In this document: positions 44,234 through 53,903 of the stretch, piece after piece
How the letters are laid out: each line of letters opens with the position of its first letter
Numbering within the stretch: the first letter of the stretch is position 1
Assembly (NCBI RefSeq): GCF_031458395.1
Contig: NZ_JAVDYJ010000001.1
Coordinates: 744,001-808,000, forward strand
Direction of reading: 5' to 3'
Length of the DNA stretch: 64,000 nucleotides
Origin: Enteractinococcus fodinae
GTDB taxonomy: Bacteria > Actinomycetota > Actinomycetes > Actinomycetales > Micrococcaceae
Notes under the pieces: model-generated
The model's input: the letters and a program-made list of their open reading frames with translations, nothing else
Told to the model about the DNA's origin: nothing
Databases searched by the model: none
Made by a program: the position numbers and the translations under genes

Positions 44234-45555
44234 CCAGACAGGCCCCCATGAAATACACCTGGACAAACTGGTCCAAACTCCAACGCGCAACCCCCGCCAA
44301 GGTAGAAACACCTTGGACGAGCACGCAGCTGCAACGGGCGGTGCGCGAAGCCATCGCACAGGGATCCCGCATGAAGGCCATCGGTGCCGGTCACTCCTTC
44401 ACCGGGATCGCCGTAGCAGACGATATTCAGCTGGACTTATCGCGCTACACCGGCATGGTCGCCCTGGATCCCGTGCGCCGGCAGGTCACACTGCGTGCCG
44501 GCACCCGCCTCTGGCAGATACCCCAGCTGCTGGCCGATACCGGACTGGCATTACAAAATCTGGGGGATATCAACAGACAATCCATCGCCGGGGCAATTTC
44601 GACCTCAACGCATGGCACCGGTCTGACCTTTGGCGGGTTAGCTTCCCAAGTCGTGGGTTGTGAACTCATCACCGGGACCGGTGAGGTACTCACTGTTTCA
44701 CAAGATCATCACCCTGAGCTTCTGGATGCGCTGCGCGTGACCCTGGGCGCTTTTGGCATCCTCACCACGGTGACCCTCCAGTTAGTTCCTGCCTATGACA
44801 TGCACACGGTGGAACGGCACGCCGAACTCGACTGGGTGCTGGAGCACTGGGATGATCTCAACACCGACCATGACCACTTTGAGTTCTTCTGGTTCGGACA
44901 TGATCGCGAAGTCATCACGAAAGCATCTACGCGGTTACCCGTGAGCCACACCAGACCAACACGGATGGCGCGACTGCGCGAGCGCGCAGTCGATGAAGTC
45001 GTCATGAACATGACCCTGGCTGGGATCTGTCAGCTGGGACGGGTGAAGCCGGGGTGGGTTCCCCACCTGAACCGTCTCGCGACGCTGGGGTGGGGGAGTA
45101 GTACTCGTCGGGCGCACTGGTCCACCGCGTTCACCTCAGATCGCAGAGTTCGGTTTAATGAGATGGAATACGCCCTCCCCTTTGCGGCCATCCCGGAAGT
45201 CTTGGCTGAGTTACGCCAGCTCTACCGCCGCGGCGAAATCTCCAGCACTTATCCGATGGAAGTCCGCTCGGCAGCCGCTGATACGGCCTGGCTGGCCACG
45301 AACCATGGACGCAGGACCGGCTACATCGCCGTACACCAGCATTTCAGCCAAGACCATCGGCAATACTTTGCCCGAATCGAGCCCATCTTCCGGGCCGCAG
45401 GCGGTCGACCGCACTGGGGAAAACTTCACAGCCTTACGGCCCAGGAACTGGCCACGCTGTACCCGTGTTGGGATCACGCTCTTGCATTGCGCGACGAGTT
45501 GGACCCCAACAGGGTCTTCGCCAACGCTTATCTAACCCGTGTCTTCGGAACATAA
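44230..45555 (+). CDS. FAD-linked sugar-1,4-lactone oxidase (D-arabinono-1,4-lactone oxidase type)
   Basis: 441 aa, VAO/p-cresol methylhydroxylase flavoprotein fold. The FAD motif IGAGHSFTGIA (about residue 53, whose His can bind FAD covalently) and ISTSTHGTG are in the N-terminal PCMH domain. The C-terminal ALO domain ends with HWGKLHSL, the active-site motif of aldonolactone oxidases. It would oxidise a sugar or polyol lactone with O2, giving H2O2. GTG start inside a GTGA overlap with the upstream gene; ATG at 44248 is an alternative. Confidence 0.88.
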   Translation: MTRQAPMKYTWTNWSKLQRATPAKVETPWTSTQLQRAVREAIAQGSRMKAIGAGHSFTGIAVADDIQLDLSRYTGMVALDPVRRQVTLRAGTRLWQIPQLLADTGLALQNLGDINRQSIAGAISTSTHGTGLTFGGLASQVVGCELITGTGEVLTVSQDHHPELLDALRVTLGAFGILTTVTLQLVPAYDMHTVERHAELDWVLEHWDDLNTDHDHFEFFWFGHDREVITKASTRLPVSHTRPTRMARLRERAVDEVVMNMTLAGICQLGRVKPGWVPHLNRLATLGWGSSTRRAHWSTAFTSDRRVRFNEMEYALPFAAIPEVLAELRQLYRRGEISSTYPMEVRSAAADTAWLATNHGRRTGYIAVHQHFSQDHRQYFARIEPIFRAAGGRPHWGKLHSLTAQELATLYPCWDHALALRDELDPNRVFANAYLTRVFGT

Positions 45556-45599
45556 CAATGCCGCGGCCACCAACCTCCTGGGTGGGGACCGCGGCGTTG
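45556..45599. terminator. Bidirectional terminator between convergent operons
   Basis: An 11-bp stem (45556-45566 with 45589-45599, one G-U) with a long, partly pairing loop. It lies directly between two converging genes. Confidence 0.6.
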
Positions 45600-45615
45600 T
45601 CGTGGTAGGTGGTGG

Positions 45616-46392
45616 TCAGAGTACCTTGGAGAGGAAGTCTTTGAGTCGTGGCGATTTCGGGGCGCCAAAGATATCCTCTGGTGAGCCGTGTTCCTGAATG
45701 ACACCCGCATCGATGAACGCCACACGGTCGGCCACTTCACGAGCAAAGCCCATCTCGTGGGTGACTAGCACCATGGTCATGCCTTCATCGGCCAGGCTGC
45801 GAATGACGCCCAGCACTTCGCCAACCATCTCCGGGTCCAGCGCTGAGGTCGCTTCGTCAAAGAGCATGATTTCGGGATTCATCGCCAATGCCCGAGCAAT
45901 CGCCACGCGCTGTTTCTGGCCGCCCGACAGCGAGGCTGGGCGAGCGTCCGCTTTATCCTCGAGTCCAACCCTGCGCAAGAGTTCCAAGGCTTCTTTGCGT
46001 GCCCGGTCATCGCTGTATTTTTTGACTTGGATCGGTGCCAACGTGATGTTTTCTACCACGGTCATGTTTGGGAACAAGTTGAAGTGCTGGAACACCATGC
46101 CCACGTGCTTGCGGACCTCATTGAGATCCACTTTTTCGTCCGAAAGGTTGTAGCCACCGAGCCAAATATTGCCCGAGGTGATGGTTTCGAGGCCATTAAT
46201 GCACCGCAGCAGCGTTGACTTCCCGGACCCCGAAGGACCGATCACACAGACAACTTCACCGGATTTGACCTCAGCATTGACCCCGCGCAGGACTTCGTGC
46301 TCGCCGAAGCTCTTATGCAGATTTTCGATGCGGATGACGTTGGTCTCATCATCGGTCACCAACGGAATAGTCGAGGTTTCTGGATTTGTCAT
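45616..46392 (-). CDS. Polar amino acid ABC transporter ATP-binding protein
   Basis: 258 aa GlnQ/HisP-type ATPase. Walker [11 protein letters not shown]-loop [13 protein letters not shown], signature [16 protein letters not shown], Walker [15 protein letters not shown] and the switch His in VTHEMGFA are all present. It energises import by the adjacent binding protein-permease fusion, whose stop codon abuts this start. Substrate probably Gln/Glu or another polar amino acid. Confidence 0.95.
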   Translation of the reverse strand: MTNPETSTIPLVTDDETNVIRIENLHKSFGEHEVLRGVNAEVKSGEVVCVIGPSGSGKSTLLRCINGLETITSGNIWLGGYNLSDEKVDLNEVRKHVGMVFQHFNLFPNMTVVENITLAPIQVKKYSDDRARKEALELLRRVGLEDKADARPASLSGGQKQRVAIARALAMNPEIMLFDEATSALDPEMVGEVLGVIRSLADEGMTMVLVTHEMGFAREVADRVAFIDAGVIQEHGSPEDIFGAPKSPRLKDFLSKVL

Positions 46393-47856
46393 TTATTTAT
46401 TTACCCTTCTATCCACAATGTTTGCGACCCAGGTGAGCAGCCAAATGGCCACGAAATAGATGGCGGCCACGATCAGTAGGACTTCAGTGGTGCGGAAGTT
46501 CGCCGCATAAATCTGCTGTGCCTGGTACAACAGCTCACCAAAACCGATGGCTAAGAGCAAGGAGGAATCTTTAAGCATGATGATCAACTGGTTAATCAGC
46601 GACGGGGTCATCATTTTGAATGCCTGCGGCAGGACGACCTTGCGCATGGTCTGACCGCGAGTCATCGCCAGTGAGCGCGCAGCTTCTGCCTGTCCTGGAT
46701 CCACGGATTGGACCGAACCGCGCACGATCTCGGCAATATATGCCGCCCCGTTGAGCGACAAGGTGAGCGCACCCGCCACCCAGATATTGATGGGCGTATT
46801 GATCAGCTGCGGCAACCCGAAGTAGAAGAAGAACGCCCACACAAGCACCGGCGTACCGCGGAAGATCGCGATGAAGGCGGTCGAGATACCGCGCAGGAGG
46901 ATGTTGGTGGAGATCTTCATGAAACCGAACATCAGGCCCAGGGCCATCGCAATGGCAAAGGAAATACCGGTGATCAGCAGGGTGTTCTGTAGCCCCACGA
47001 GCAACGCCGGCATCGAGGTTGAGAGCAATCCCAAGAATGTGGACGCATCCGGCCCGGCCTCTTCATCGCCCAGATACGCGGCTAAGATCTCATCGTATTC
47101 CCCAGATTCCTGCAGGTTGGCCAGGCCCTGGTTGAACATTTCCAGCAGCTCTTGGTTTTCACCCTTATTGACTAAGAATCCGTAGTCGCCCGTCGGTTCG
47201 GGTTCTGAGACCAGCTCTAAACCTGAGCCCTGCTGGATCCCATAGGCAATGATTGGCAGATCATCGACGAGTGCGGTGTCATGACCGGACTTGACCGACT
47301 CCACCATTGTGGTGGTCTGATCTAACGCGTTAATTTCGAAGTCGTAATCTTCTTGCATCTCCCGGGCCCACTCTTCGGACAACGAACCGGTTTTTACGGC
47401 CACAGATTCGCCTTCGAGATCGTCCCATCCGGAAATGTCGGCACCTTCGAGTGCTGCCACGGTGAGTTCACCGGTAAAATACGGGTCCGAGAAATCATAG
47501 ATCTCTTGGCGTTCCTCAGTAATCCCAGCCCCAGCAATGACCCCGTCCACCTGGTTGGCGCTGAGCGCCTGTAGGGCCGCGTTGAACCCCATCGAACGGA
47601 ATTCGACTCGGAAACCTTGGTCTTCTGCGACGGCCTTCATCAAATCAATATCAATGCCGACCAATTCGCCATTAGGGTCTCGGAACTCAAACGGTGCAAA
47701 CGTGGTGTCTGTACCGATGACGTAGAGTTCACCGTCGGGGGCGCCGCCTTCAGCATCAGGTTCCGCATCGGCTAGAGCCGCCGGTGCCATGAAAAAGCTA
47801 AAGAACGCAACGATCCCGGCAAAGACCACTGACAATAGTGTCTTGCCTTGTCTCAT
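46393..47856 (-). CDS. Amino acid ABC transporter: substrate-binding protein fused to permease
   Basis: 487 aa from the ATG at 47856, with GGAGTGA about 5 bases upstream; the frame stays open for 89 codons before this without family sequence. Order: signal peptide (about 1-30, no lipobox Cys), SBP_bac_3 domain (about 40-265; GTDTTFAPFEFRD, VDGVIAGAGITEERQEIYDF), then a HisM/GlnP permease with five or more helices and the EAA loop (EAARSLAMTRGQTMRKVVLP). The fusion resembles lactococcal GlnP and tethers the receptor to the channel. It is followed by its ATPase. Confidence 0.93.
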   Translation of the reverse strand: MRQGKTLLSVVFAGIVAFFSFFMAPAALADAEPDAEGGAPDGELYVIGTDTTFAPFEFRDPNGELVGIDIDLMKAVAEDQGFRVEFRSMGFNAALQALSANQVDGVIAGAGITEERQEIYDFSDPYFTGELTVAALEGADISGWDDLEGESVAVKTGSLSEEWAREMQEDYDFEINALDQTTTMVESVKSGHDTALVDDLPIIAYGIQQGSGLELVSEPEPTGDYGFLVNKGENQELLEMFNQGLANLQESGEYDEILAAYLGDEEAGPDASTFLGLLSTSMPALLVGLQNTLLITGISFAIAMALGLMFGFMKISTNILLRGISTAFIAIFRGTPVLVWAFFFYFGLPQLINTPINIWVAGALTLSLNGAAYIAEIVRGSVQSVDPGQAEAARSLAMTRGQTMRKVVLPQAFKMMTPSLINQLIIMLKDSSLLLAIGFGELLYQAQQIYAANFRTTEVLLIVAAIYFVAIWLLTWVANIVDRRVNK

Positions 47857-47982
47857 CTCATCACTCCATGTTGTAAGGGTTAAACCTTCTATAAGATAGC
47901 CGGGGGACCAGACGGGGGCTACACTGTGACGCGGCTCAAACATGTTTCCTGACAAACACGGTCGATGACAGGCCACAACGGG

Positions 47983-47988
47983 TAAAAT
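47983..47988 (+). promoter_or_regulatory. Candidate glmM -10 element
   Basis: TAAAAT in the 382-base gap 47857-48238, with a poor -35. The gap lies between divergent genes and should hold both promoters; no gene is evident in it. Confidence 0.35.
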
Positions 47989-48238
47989 GAAGCGCATTAG
48001 ATGCCCGTACGGGAAGGAAAGTAGGCGCAAAGTGAGCTGTGACGACCAGGTTCTCTGCCACACATTCAAGATCCCCGCGGCGCTGCTATACGCATCAGAT
48101 CCGTGACGTAGGAGGTTGGCCACGCTTCGAGCACACCTCGGGCGGGCTGCTTAAGGGGCTACTCAGCCAGTCCGATCATTAGCAGAGCAGAACACGCACG
48201 ATCCGGTGCGGTTCGTCAATCACACAGAATTGGGAACG

Positions 48239-49582
48239 ATGTCAAAACTATTTGGTACAGACGGGGTCCGTGGCGTAGCCAACGAGACAATTACCGTGGA
48301 GCTGGCAACACAATTGGCTCAGGCTGCAGCAGTAGTCCTAGGCCACGAAGCCGCCGAGGGCGCACGTCCCAAGGCAGTCATCGCTCGAGATCCCCGGATC
48401 TCCTCGGACTTCATTAACGCCGCGATCTCCGCCGGGCTGGCCTCCTCCGGCATCGATGTTTATGACGCCGGTGTGCTGCCCACGCCTGCAGCCGCATACT
48501 TGGTCGAGGATATCAACGCGGACTTCGGTGTGATGATCTCGGCGTCGCATAACCCCGCACCCGACAACGGCATCAAATTCCTGGCCCGCGGCGGCGAAAA
48601 ACTGACCGACGCTCAAGAGGACCGGATCACGGCGCAAATGGAAGAACAACCACTGCGACCCACCGGCGAACGGGTCGGTCGCGTTCGGCGCTTTGCTGAT
48701 GCTGAAGACCGGTACGTATTGCACCTGCTCAAATCGTTGCCCAACCGCCTCGACGGGATGAAAATCGTCATTGACGCCGCCCACGGCGCTGGCGCGGCAG
48801 TAGCTCCCCAGGTTTTTGCTGATGCGGGAGCCGAGGTTTTCGTCATCGGCGCGAACCCCGATGGCTTGAACATTAACCACAACTATGGTTCCACGCACAT
48901 GGAAAACCTCCAGGCAGCGGTCCTGGAACACGGAGCAGACCTGGGCGTGGCCCTAGACGGCGACGCCGACCGGTTCTTAGCCGTGGACCATACCGGCTCC
49001 ATAGTCGACGGCGACCAGATCATGGCGATCATGGCTGTGGCGCTGAAAGACCAAGGCGAACTCAACGATGACACGCTGGTAGTCACAGTCATGAGTAACC
49101 TCGGGCTGAAACTGGCCATGCAAGAACACGAGATCAACGTCGTGGAGACCAAAGTTGGGGACCGTTACGTCCTCGAAGCTATGCATGAAAACGGCTACTC
49201 CATCGGCGGTGAACAGTCTGGCCACATTATCTTTTCGAAATGGGCCACCACCGGCGATGGCATTTTGACCGGATTGCAGTTAGCGGCTCGCATGAATGAC
49301 ACCAAACAGCGGCTGGCTGATCTGGCGAAGGTCATGACCCGGTTGCCGCAGGTGCTCATCAATGTCAAAAATGTTGATAAGTCTGGTGTGAATGCCAACG
49401 GGGTCGTCTCGGAGGCTGTCACCAGCGTCGAAAAACAGCTTGGCAAAACCGGGCGCGTTCTCTTGCGTCCGTCCGGAACCGAACCCGTGGTCCGCGTCAT
49501 GGTGGAAGCTGCCGATAAGGACACCGCAGACCAGCAGGCCCGCCACTTGGCCAATGTGGTCTCGGAAAACCTCGCCCTGTGA
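48239..49582 (+). CDS. glmM: Phosphoglucosamine mutase
   Basis: 447 aa; glucosamine-6-P to glucosamine-1-P for UDP-GlcNAc and peptidoglycan. The start ATG at 48239 ([15 protein letters not shown]) is set by family alignment; the frame extends 11 codons upstream. Phosphoserine loop [16 protein letters not shown] (Ser about 103), metal loop DGDADRF, sugar loop GEQSGH and phosphate loop RPSGTEP are intact. Its stop overlaps the next gene's GTG. Confidence 0.97.
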   Translation: MSKLFGTDGVRGVANETITVELATQLAQAAAVVLGHEAAEGARPKAVIARDPRISSDFINAAISAGLASSGIDVYDAGVLPTPAAAYLVEDINADFGVMISASHNPAPDNGIKFLARGGEKLTDAQEDRITAQMEEQPLRPTGERVGRVRRFADAEDRYVLHLLKSLPNRLDGMKIVIDAAHGAGAAVAPQVFADAGAEVFVIGANPDGLNINHNYGSTHMENLQAAVLEHGADLGVALDGDADRFLAVDHTGSIVDGDQIMAIMAVALKDQGELNDDTLVVTVMSNLGLKLAMQEHEINVVETKVGDRYVLEAMHENGYSIGGEQSGHIIFSKWATTGDGILTGLQLAARMNDTKQRLADLAKVMTRLPQVLINVKNVDKSGVNANGVVSEAVTSVEKQLGKTGRVLLRPSGTEPVVRVMVEAADKDTADQQARHLANVVSENLAL

Positions 49583-49875
49583 GTTCTTCCGAAACCCCGA
49601 GGCCGTCACAAGAGCCGGAGCGTCGCGCCGAAGGCTATTTTCGGCGCGACGCCGATGAGTTCCACCGTGAAGCCAACGTGTTAGCCGGGCATGACCCCGC
49701 AGAGGTCTCGTCTGATCCGCCAGAAAACCTTCGAGCCCGCCGCTGGGTCGTGTTTGCCATCATCGTGCTTGCCGGGTTGATAGCCGCGGGGATCGCAGTC
49801 GGACTCATGGCTGTCCCACAGTGTGAAAATCCACCATATAATTGGCTGCCCTGTATCCCTGACATGTCCGGTTAG
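49579..49875 (+). CDS. Small single-pass membrane protein, unknown function
   Basis: 98 aa: about 54 charged, polar residues (many Arg, Glu), one hydrophobic helix (about 56-78) and a short outer tail with two Cys ([15 protein letters not shown]) that could form a disulfide. The GTG overlaps the glmM TGA, which supports real translation and coupling. Its 3' end overlaps mscL by 4 bases. Family not recognised. Confidence 0.7.
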   Translation: MSSSETPRPSQEPERRAEGYFRRDADEFHREANVLAGHDPAEVSSDPPENLRARRWVVFAIIVLAGLIAAGIAVGLMAVPQCENPPYNWLPCIPDMSG

Positions 49876-50261
49876 GGTCGTGGCTGGTTGGCTAACGCAT
49901 CGCGAATCTCACGCAGTAAGGCGATATCTTCTGGGGTTTCCTCTTCGTCTTCCACCTCGTGGCGGCGCATCGCCAGAAGTTTATTCATCGGGACGATAAT
50001 CGCGAAATACACTGCTGCTGCGACCAATAAGAAGTTCACGATCGCGGTGAGTAAAACACCAAAAGCAATCTCATTGCCGTTGAGCGTGACTTTGGCGAAT
50101 TCATCAAAATTCGGGGACCCAACCAGCGCGGAAATCAACGGCATCAGCACAGCATCGGTTAACGCGGTCACGACCTGTGTGAAGGCGGCCCCGATAATGA
50201 CCGCCACCGCCAAGTCCATCGCATTGCCTTGGGCAAGAAAATCTTTGAAACCTTTGAGCAT
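49872..50261 (-). CDS. mscL: Large-conductance mechanosensitive channel
   Basis: 129 aa. N-terminal amphipathic helix (MLKGFKDFLAQGNAMDLAVA), TM1 with the Ala/Gly-rich pore lining (VAVIIGAAFTQVVTAL), periplasmic loop, TM2 and a C-terminal acidic helix bundle. It releases osmolytes on hypo-osmotic shock. A TATACT lies 6 bases before the ATG (50268-50273) with no Shine-Dalgarno, so the transcript may be leaderless. Confidence 0.95.
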   Translation of the reverse strand: MLKGFKDFLAQGNAMDLAVAVIIGAAFTQVVTALTDAVLMPLISALVGSPNFDEFAKVTLNGNEIAFGVLLTAIVNFLLVAAAVYFAIIVPMNKLLAMRRHEVEDEEETPEDIALLREIRDALANQPRP

Positions 50262-50316
50262 GGTGACAGTATAAGGTCACGGCGCACTCAGCCTCCGTGC
50301 TGCCGCTGATGTGACG

Positions 50317-51405
50317 CTATGGGGCGTAGTCCGGGGCCGGATCGAGATCAAACTCGGTTTCAGCGACTCCCGAGCCTTCCATAATCTGCTGGGCATAGTC
50401 TTCGCCGAAATATCGCAGGTGCCACGGCTCATACTGGAAGCCGGTAACCTCGTGTGCGCCTTGGGGATACCGGATGACGAATCCGTAGGTGTCAGCGTGT
50501 TCAGCAAGCCACTGGCCTGCTTGGGTTTCGCCAAAACTCTGCTGCAGGGTGTGCGCTCCGTCGGGGGTGTCCACGTCGATCGCCAGCCCGGTTTGATGCT
50601 CCGAATGGCCGGGTCGCGCCGACATTTCATTGGTTCGATCGGTGCCGTGTTGGGCCGTATACCCTTCGTATAGCTCTTGTTGATACTCAAAAGACCGGTA
50701 GGCGGAGATAACCGTTAGATCAATACCATCTTCATGAGCCGCGGCAAATAATTTTTCGGTGGCTTCGGCTGCTTCTTCACGCAGTTCAACTGTGTCCTGG
50801 CTGAACTCGGCGGGCAGCTCAACGAGGTCTTCCGGGACAAAGTCTTCCGGAAGGGGACGCAGCTTATTGACGATGACCGTTACCGACTCTGGTGTATCGA
50901 CATCTGGGACAACAGGGTCGTCTTCTTCAGCTGGCTGACCGGTTTCCGTGTCGTCTTGGTCGGTAGGGTCCAGCCCGGCATCCTCGTCGACATTTTCGGG
51001 TGCGGAGGCCACATCAGAGGTTTGGGGAGCAGCTGGCTCGTGGCTGTCGGCTTGCGTGCTGGGTGTCTGAGGAGGCTGTGCTGAGGCTTCGGCACCGGCG
51101 ATCCCAAAGACTGGGGGTTGCGCGCCAGGCGCTGTCGCATCGGCATCTTCAGTGGGTTGCTTGGGCATCCAGGTGCCATCAGGCGACATCGTGGACTGTT
51201 GGCGTGGCGCCGTCGAGGCGTCCAAAGCACGGGGCGGTTCTTGTTCGGCCCGGCCCGGGTAGGTGCTGGGATCCAGCGGGGAGAAGGTATGCACTTCGCG
51301 GCCAAGCGTTTCGGCGATCACCTGGGGTGAGGCAGATAAGCTCGCACCAAGACAAAGCAGTGTGACCGCCGAGGCAGTAATGGTCACCCTGGTGGTGCGA
51401 GACAT
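50317..51405 (-). CDS. VanY-type D-alanyl-D-alanine carboxypeptidase, secreted
   Basis: 362 aa. Signal peptide (about 1-30), a long Pro/Ala/Glu/Asp-rich linker (about 40-175), then an M15B domain with zinc ligands in SARPGHSEHQTGLAIDVD (His and Asp) and EPWHLRYFG (His). It trims the terminal D-Ala of peptidoglycan stem peptides. GAGGAAG lies about 8 bases upstream, only 2 bases after the coaA stop, so it is probably co-transcribed with coaA. Vancomycin resistance should not be inferred. Confidence 0.9.
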   Translation of the reverse strand: MSRTTRVTITASAVTLLCLGASLSASPQVIAETLGREVHTFSPLDPSTYPGRAEQEPPRALDASTAPRQQSTMSPDGTWMPKQPTEDADATAPGAQPPVFGIAGAEASAQPPQTPSTQADSHEPAAPQTSDVASAPENVDEDAGLDPTDQDDTETGQPAEEDDPVVPDVDTPESVTVIVNKLRPLPEDFVPEDLVELPAEFSQDTVELREEAAEATEKLFAAAHEDGIDLTVISAYRSFEYQQELYEGYTAQHGTDRTNEMSARPGHSEHQTGLAIDVDTPDGAHTLQQSFGETQAGQWLAEHADTYGFVIRYPQGAHEVTGFQYEPWHLRYFGEDYAQQIMEGSGVAETEFDLDPAPDYAP

Positions 51406-51407
51406 TG

Positions 51408-52466
51408 TTATATCTTCCTCATCAGAACGCGCTTGACGTGATGATCTTCGTTCTTGGTCAAGACCAGTTTAGCCCGGCCCCTGGTCGGCAGGACGTTTTG
51501 CACAAGGTTGGGACCGTTAATACGATCCCAAATACCCGTAGCGGTCTTGATGGCCTCATCGTCGCTGAGTGCAGAGTACCGGTGGAAATACGAATCCGGG
51601 TTGGCAAAGGCGCCCGAGCGTAATTCCATAAAGCGGTTGACGTACCACTTCCGGACCGCGTCATACGAAGCATCCACATAGACCGAGTAATCGAAGAAAT
51701 CTGACACGGACAGCCCCGAGGTGCCATCCGAGCGTGGCCGTGGTGGAGCCAGGACGTTGAGGCCTTCGACGATGAGTACATCGGGGCGACGCACCACAAT
51801 CTGCTGATTCGGCACGATGTCGTACGTCAGGTGGGAATACATCGGGGCGCGCACCTCGGGCACCCCGGATTTCACATCCGATACGAAACGTAGCAGCCGA
51901 CGACGGTCAAAGGACTCCGGAAAGCCCTTGCGTTCCATCAGACCACGGCGACGCAGCTCAGCATTGGGATACAAGAAACCATCGGTGGTCACAAGCTCTA
52001 CTCGCGGGGTATTCGGCCAGCGCCGCAACATTTCCTGCAACACACGCGCGCTGGTGGATTTACCGACGGCCACGGATCCAGCAACCCCGATCACAAATGG
52101 TGTCCGGCGCGTGCTTTCACCTAAGAACTTATTGGAGGCTTCGCGCAGTTTCGCCGTGGCATCAACATAAATACTGAGCAGCCGGGAGAGCGGTAAGTAC
52201 ACTTCGGCCACTTCGGTCAGCGACAGCTTGTCACCCAGACCGCGAAGCCGTTCGACATCCGACTGATCGAAGGGTTGTTCCAACTCGTGGGCTAATCTGG
52301 ACCAGGTAGAGCGGTCGAGTTCAATGAACGGCGAGTATGTGTACTGCGGCTCGACCGGGGGTGAACCCACAAAACTGATGGGCTCGGTAACCGGGCTCAC
52401 CGGCGTATGCGGTGCATTCGGAGTGCTCGGTTGAGGGCGCGGCGCATCGTTAATGTGGAAAGTCAC
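51408..52466 (-). CDS. coaA: Pantothenate kinase, type I
   Basis: 352 aa; pantothenate + ATP to 4'-phosphopantothenate, the first step to CoA. P-loop [12 protein letters not shown] (about 140), [20 protein letters not shown] and VIVEGLNVL are the type I motifs; the N-terminal ~45 residues are a Pro-rich non-conserved lead. GTG start without Shine-Dalgarno; CATAAT lies 6 bases before it (minus strand, 52473-52478), suggesting a leaderless mRNA. The acpS gene nearby uses CoA. Confidence 0.95.
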   Translation of the reverse strand: MTFHINDAPRPQPSTPNAPHTPVSPVTEPISFVGSPPVEPQYTYSPFIELDRSTWSRLAHELEQPFDQSDVERLRGLGDKLSLTEVAEVYLPLSRLLSIYVDATAKLREASNKFLGESTRRTPFVIGVAGSVAVGKSTSARVLQEMLRRWPNTPRVELVTTDGFLYPNAELRRRGLMERKGFPESFDRRRLLRFVSDVKSGVPEVRAPMYSHLTYDIVPNQQIVVRRPDVLIVEGLNVLAPPRPRSDGTSGLSVSDFFDYSVYVDASYDAVRKWYVNRFMELRSGAFANPDSYFHRYSALSDDEAIKTATGIWDRINGPNLVQNVLPTRGRAKLVLTKNEDHHVKRVLMRKI

Positions 52467-52563
52467 CTATTCATTATGGCTCATGAGACCGGTTAGTTAA
52501 CAAATCGTAGACACCAGCTTAGCCGCCGGCCGGCCAAAAGATAAGCAAATACCAGGGGGATCG

Positions 52564-53556
52564 GTGACGAGTGCTCAGCAACCAGCTGCACAACCAGCAC
52601 GCAACAGCGGCTATATCCAAGCGTTTTTAGCCTACTTTTTGTGGGGCATCCTGCCCCTGCTGTTTGCCTATTACATGACACCCAACCCGCTGGACTTATT
52701 AGCCTGGCGGATCGTGCTGGCACTGGGGGTCACCCTGATCGTGGTTGCTGTGCTCCGAGGCGCGTGGCGACGCCTGGCAACCGTCCTGAAATCGCGCCGG
52801 GACCACCTGTTACTGATCCTGGCGGGCCACCTGATCGTGCTCAACTGGGGACTCTACATCTACGGGGTCGCCACCCACCGCGTCTTGGAAGTTTCCCTGG
52901 GATACTTTATAAACCCGGTGGTGACCATCGTGTTGGGTGTGGTCATCTTGAAAGAACGGTTGCGCCCACTGCAGTGGGCAGCCCTAGCCGTCTCCTTCGC
53001 GGCCGTCGTAGTGCTGACCGTAGATTACGGAAACCTGCCCTGGTTATCCCTGGCGCTCGCGTTCTCCTTTGCCTTCTACGGCCTGGTGAAAAACAAAACC
53101 GGCCCGTCGGTTGATTCGCTGACGGGCCTGACCGTGGAAACCATGTGGCTGAGCATTCCCTCCGGGATCTGGTTGGTGGTCGCCTCCATGGGGCTGGTCG
53201 GGACAGCCGGTGGGATAGGTGTGTTTGAGACCTTCGATACCGTCCAATCGGCGACCCTGCCGGTCGTGGGGATCGTCACGGTCGTGCCCTTATTATTATT
53301 TGCCGGTGCGGCAGCACGGTTACCGTTATCGACGGTGGGCATGTTTCAGTACATCGCACCCATTGCACAGTTCATTTTAGGGTATTTCGTCTTTAACGAG
53401 GCGATGTCAACGGGCCGCTGGATCGGCTTTATTCTGGTGTGGATTGCGGTGATCATCTTGACCTTTGATGCGCTGCGGTGGATGCGACAGAACCCGAAGT
53501 TACGAATCCACACATCACAAACCCCTCATCAAGAAAAGGTAGACTACGAATTATGA
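52564..53556 (+). CDS. rarD: RarD/EamA-family membrane transporter
   Basis: 330 aa with about ten transmembrane segments in two EamA-like halves. [22 protein letters not shown] and [22 protein letters not shown] are typical of RarD (drug/metabolite exporter superfamily). The exported compound is unknown. GTG start behind AGGGGGA. Its last codon overlaps the acpS ATG. Confidence 0.9.
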   Translation: MTSAQQPAAQPARNSGYIQAFLAYFLWGILPLLFAYYMTPNPLDLLAWRIVLALGVTLIVVAVLRGAWRRLATVLKSRRDHLLLILAGHLIVLNWGLYIYGVATHRVLEVSLGYFINPVVTIVLGVVILKERLRPLQWAALAVSFAAVVVLTVDYGNLPWLSLALAFSFAFYGLVKNKTGPSVDSLTGLTVETMWLSIPSGIWLVVASMGLVGTAGGIGVFETFDTVQSATLPVVGIVTVVPLLLFAGAAARLPLSTVGMFQYIAPIAQFILGYFVFNEAMSTGRWIGFILVWIAVIILTFDALRWMRQNPKLRIHTSQTPHQEKVDYEL

Positions 53557-53903
53557 TCATCGGCATTGGTGTGGACATGGTTGACATAGCGCGCTTCGAG
53601 CGGCAGTTGGAGCGCACCCCAAAACTGCGTGAACGCTTATTTACCCCCGCAGAACGGCACCTGAGTCTCCAGTCCCTGGCCGCACGATTCGCAGCAAAAG
53701 AAGCCGTCGCCAAAGCACTTTCGGCACCCGCTGGGATGAACTGGCAGCACTGCCAGATCGGCCGGGAAGCCTCCGGTGTCCCATATGTCGTCGTGACCGG
53801 TACCGTGGCCGATATTGCCGCGGCCAAAGGGGTCCGTCGGTGGCACTTGTCCCTCTCGCACGACGGGGGATGGGCAACCGCTATGGTCGTTGCTGAGGGC
53901 TAA
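53553..53903 (+). CDS. acpS: Holo-[acyl-carrier-protein] synthase
   Basis: 116 aa from ATG at 53553, which overlaps the rarD stop; the frame extends to 53478 but only as rarD shadow. [15 protein letters not shown] carries the Mg Asp, [13 protein letters not shown] the Glu and catalytic Lys. It transfers phosphopantetheine from CoA to ACP. Confidence 0.95.
   Translation: MIIGIGVDMVDIARFERQLERTPKLRERLFTPAERHLSLQSLAARFAAKEAVAKALSAPAGMNWQHCQIGREASGVPYVVVTGTVADIAAAKGVRRWHLSLSHDGGWATAMVVAEG

Noticed and set aside
47857-48123. 89-residue N-terminal extension of the amino acid transporter fusion
   Set aside because: No family sequence, and a Shine-Dalgarno and signal peptide start at 47856.
50317-51405. 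Vancomycin resistance role for the VanY-like protein
   Set aside because: No vanHAX or vanRS nearby; such carboxypeptidases are common housekeeping enzymes.
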